DNA of 6,370 bases from Candidatus Fermentibacteraceae bacterium (GTDB taxonomy: Bacteria; Fermentibacterota; Fermentibacteria; Fermentibacterales; JCC-6): the NCBI GenBank assembly GCA_021162285.1, contig JAGGYZ010000310.1:1-6370 (forward strand). Reading direction: 5' to 3'. The notes below the pieces were generated by a model. That model did not search any database. It worked only from the letters and a program-made list of their open reading frames with translations, and was not told the origin of the DNA. Of the stretch, positions 6,141 through 6,370 are shown one piece after another. The translations under genes and the position numbers were made by a program. Numbering within the stretch: position 1 is the first letter of the stretch; the number at the start of each line of letters is the position of its first letter.

Positions 6141-6370
6141 CTATTTCACTTCTTCAATCAGCAGCACTTCTCTGGATGAGCAGATAACAACAAGCTGAAT
6201 CAGTTTGCAGGTGATCTTACGGCTTTTCTTGTAGTTAAGCAACTGGGCGGTAGCTTCCTGTTTAACCGTATCAATCAAAGCTTCAAGCTTATCCGGGGCT
6301 GCAGGCAGATCATCTGATTTGATGTACTTCAGCTCTACCAGGTATTCATAATTGGTAAGGTCTGTGGTGA
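6141..6370 (-). CDS. PD-(D/E)XK nuclease-domain protein, C-terminal part (AAA-ATPase-like family)
   Basis: Partial gene: only the last 75 codons lie in the window, ending at TAG (6143-6141), and the 5' part runs beyond base 6370. The visible piece contains YEYLVELKYIK, whose ExK is the core of the PD-(D/E)XK nuclease fold, then an amphipathic helix (TVKQEATAQLLNYKKSRKI) and a terminal strand pair (LIQLVVICSSREVLLIEEVK). This arrangement is typical of the C-terminal nuclease domain (DUF1703) found behind an AAA-ATPase-like domain in proteins of about 500-570 residues. Those proteins are common in many copies in anaerobic bacteria and have no settled function. The ATPase domain is not visible, so the assignment rests on the nuclease tail alone. 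Confidence 0.7.
   Translation of the reverse strand, partial: TTDLTNYEYLVELKYIKSDDLPAAPDKLEALIDTVKQEATAQLLNYKKSRKITCKLIQLVVICSSREVLLIEEVK

Overview
The window (6,370 bp) looks like an accessory, defence-type island from a Gram-negative-style bacterium. It carries two toxin-antitoxin-type modules, several decayed gene fragments, one nucleotide-sugar gene (rfbA) and an uncharacterised membrane protein. I cannot name the organism. The gene content (DarTG, XRE/ImmA with PIN, AAA/PD-(D/E)XK, RhuM, rfbA) is typical of mobile gene pools in environmental and host-associated anaerobes, but no lineage marker is present. No tRNA, rRNA, CRISPR array, integrase or complete insertion sequence was seen.

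Left part, minus strand (1812 to 107): a two-gene darT-darG operon with TGATG coupling. DarT is the ssDNA ADP-ribosyltransferase toxin and DarG is the macrodomain antitoxin that reverses the modification. Next comes a broken copy of a PIN nuclease gene (about 2171 to 1919), which lacks its N-terminal half and has a frameshift near its end. Then follows an intact operon, read leftwards from 3920 to 2279. Its first gene encodes an XRE helix-turn-helix/ImmA-IrrE metallopeptidase protein with a UPF0175-like C-terminal segment. Its second gene encodes an intact PIN-domain protein, overlapping the first. A strong sigma70-type promoter (TTGACT, 16 bp, TATACT) precedes this operon, and a perfect 15-bp palindrome overlaps its -35 box, which suggests autorepression.

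Right part, plus strand: rfbA (4077-4952, TTG start) encodes glucose-1-phosphate thymidylyltransferase, the first step of dTDP-rhamnose synthesis. It is divergent from the XRE operon and is followed by a terminator hairpin. A GTG-started gene for a 177-residue two-helix membrane protein of unknown function lies at 5231-5764.

The last 600 bp is a graveyard on the minus strand. It holds a 36-bp relic of the 5' end of the same PIN gene family, a 35-bp nested palindrome, and a RhuM-family fragment. It ends with the C-terminal 75 codons of a PD-(D/E)XK nuclease-domain protein that runs off the window edge.

The most notable theme is that three copies or pieces of one PIN toxin family lie within 4 kb: one intact with its antitoxin-like partner, one C-terminal pseudogene and one N-terminal relic. 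This points to repeated gain, duplication and decay of this toxin module.
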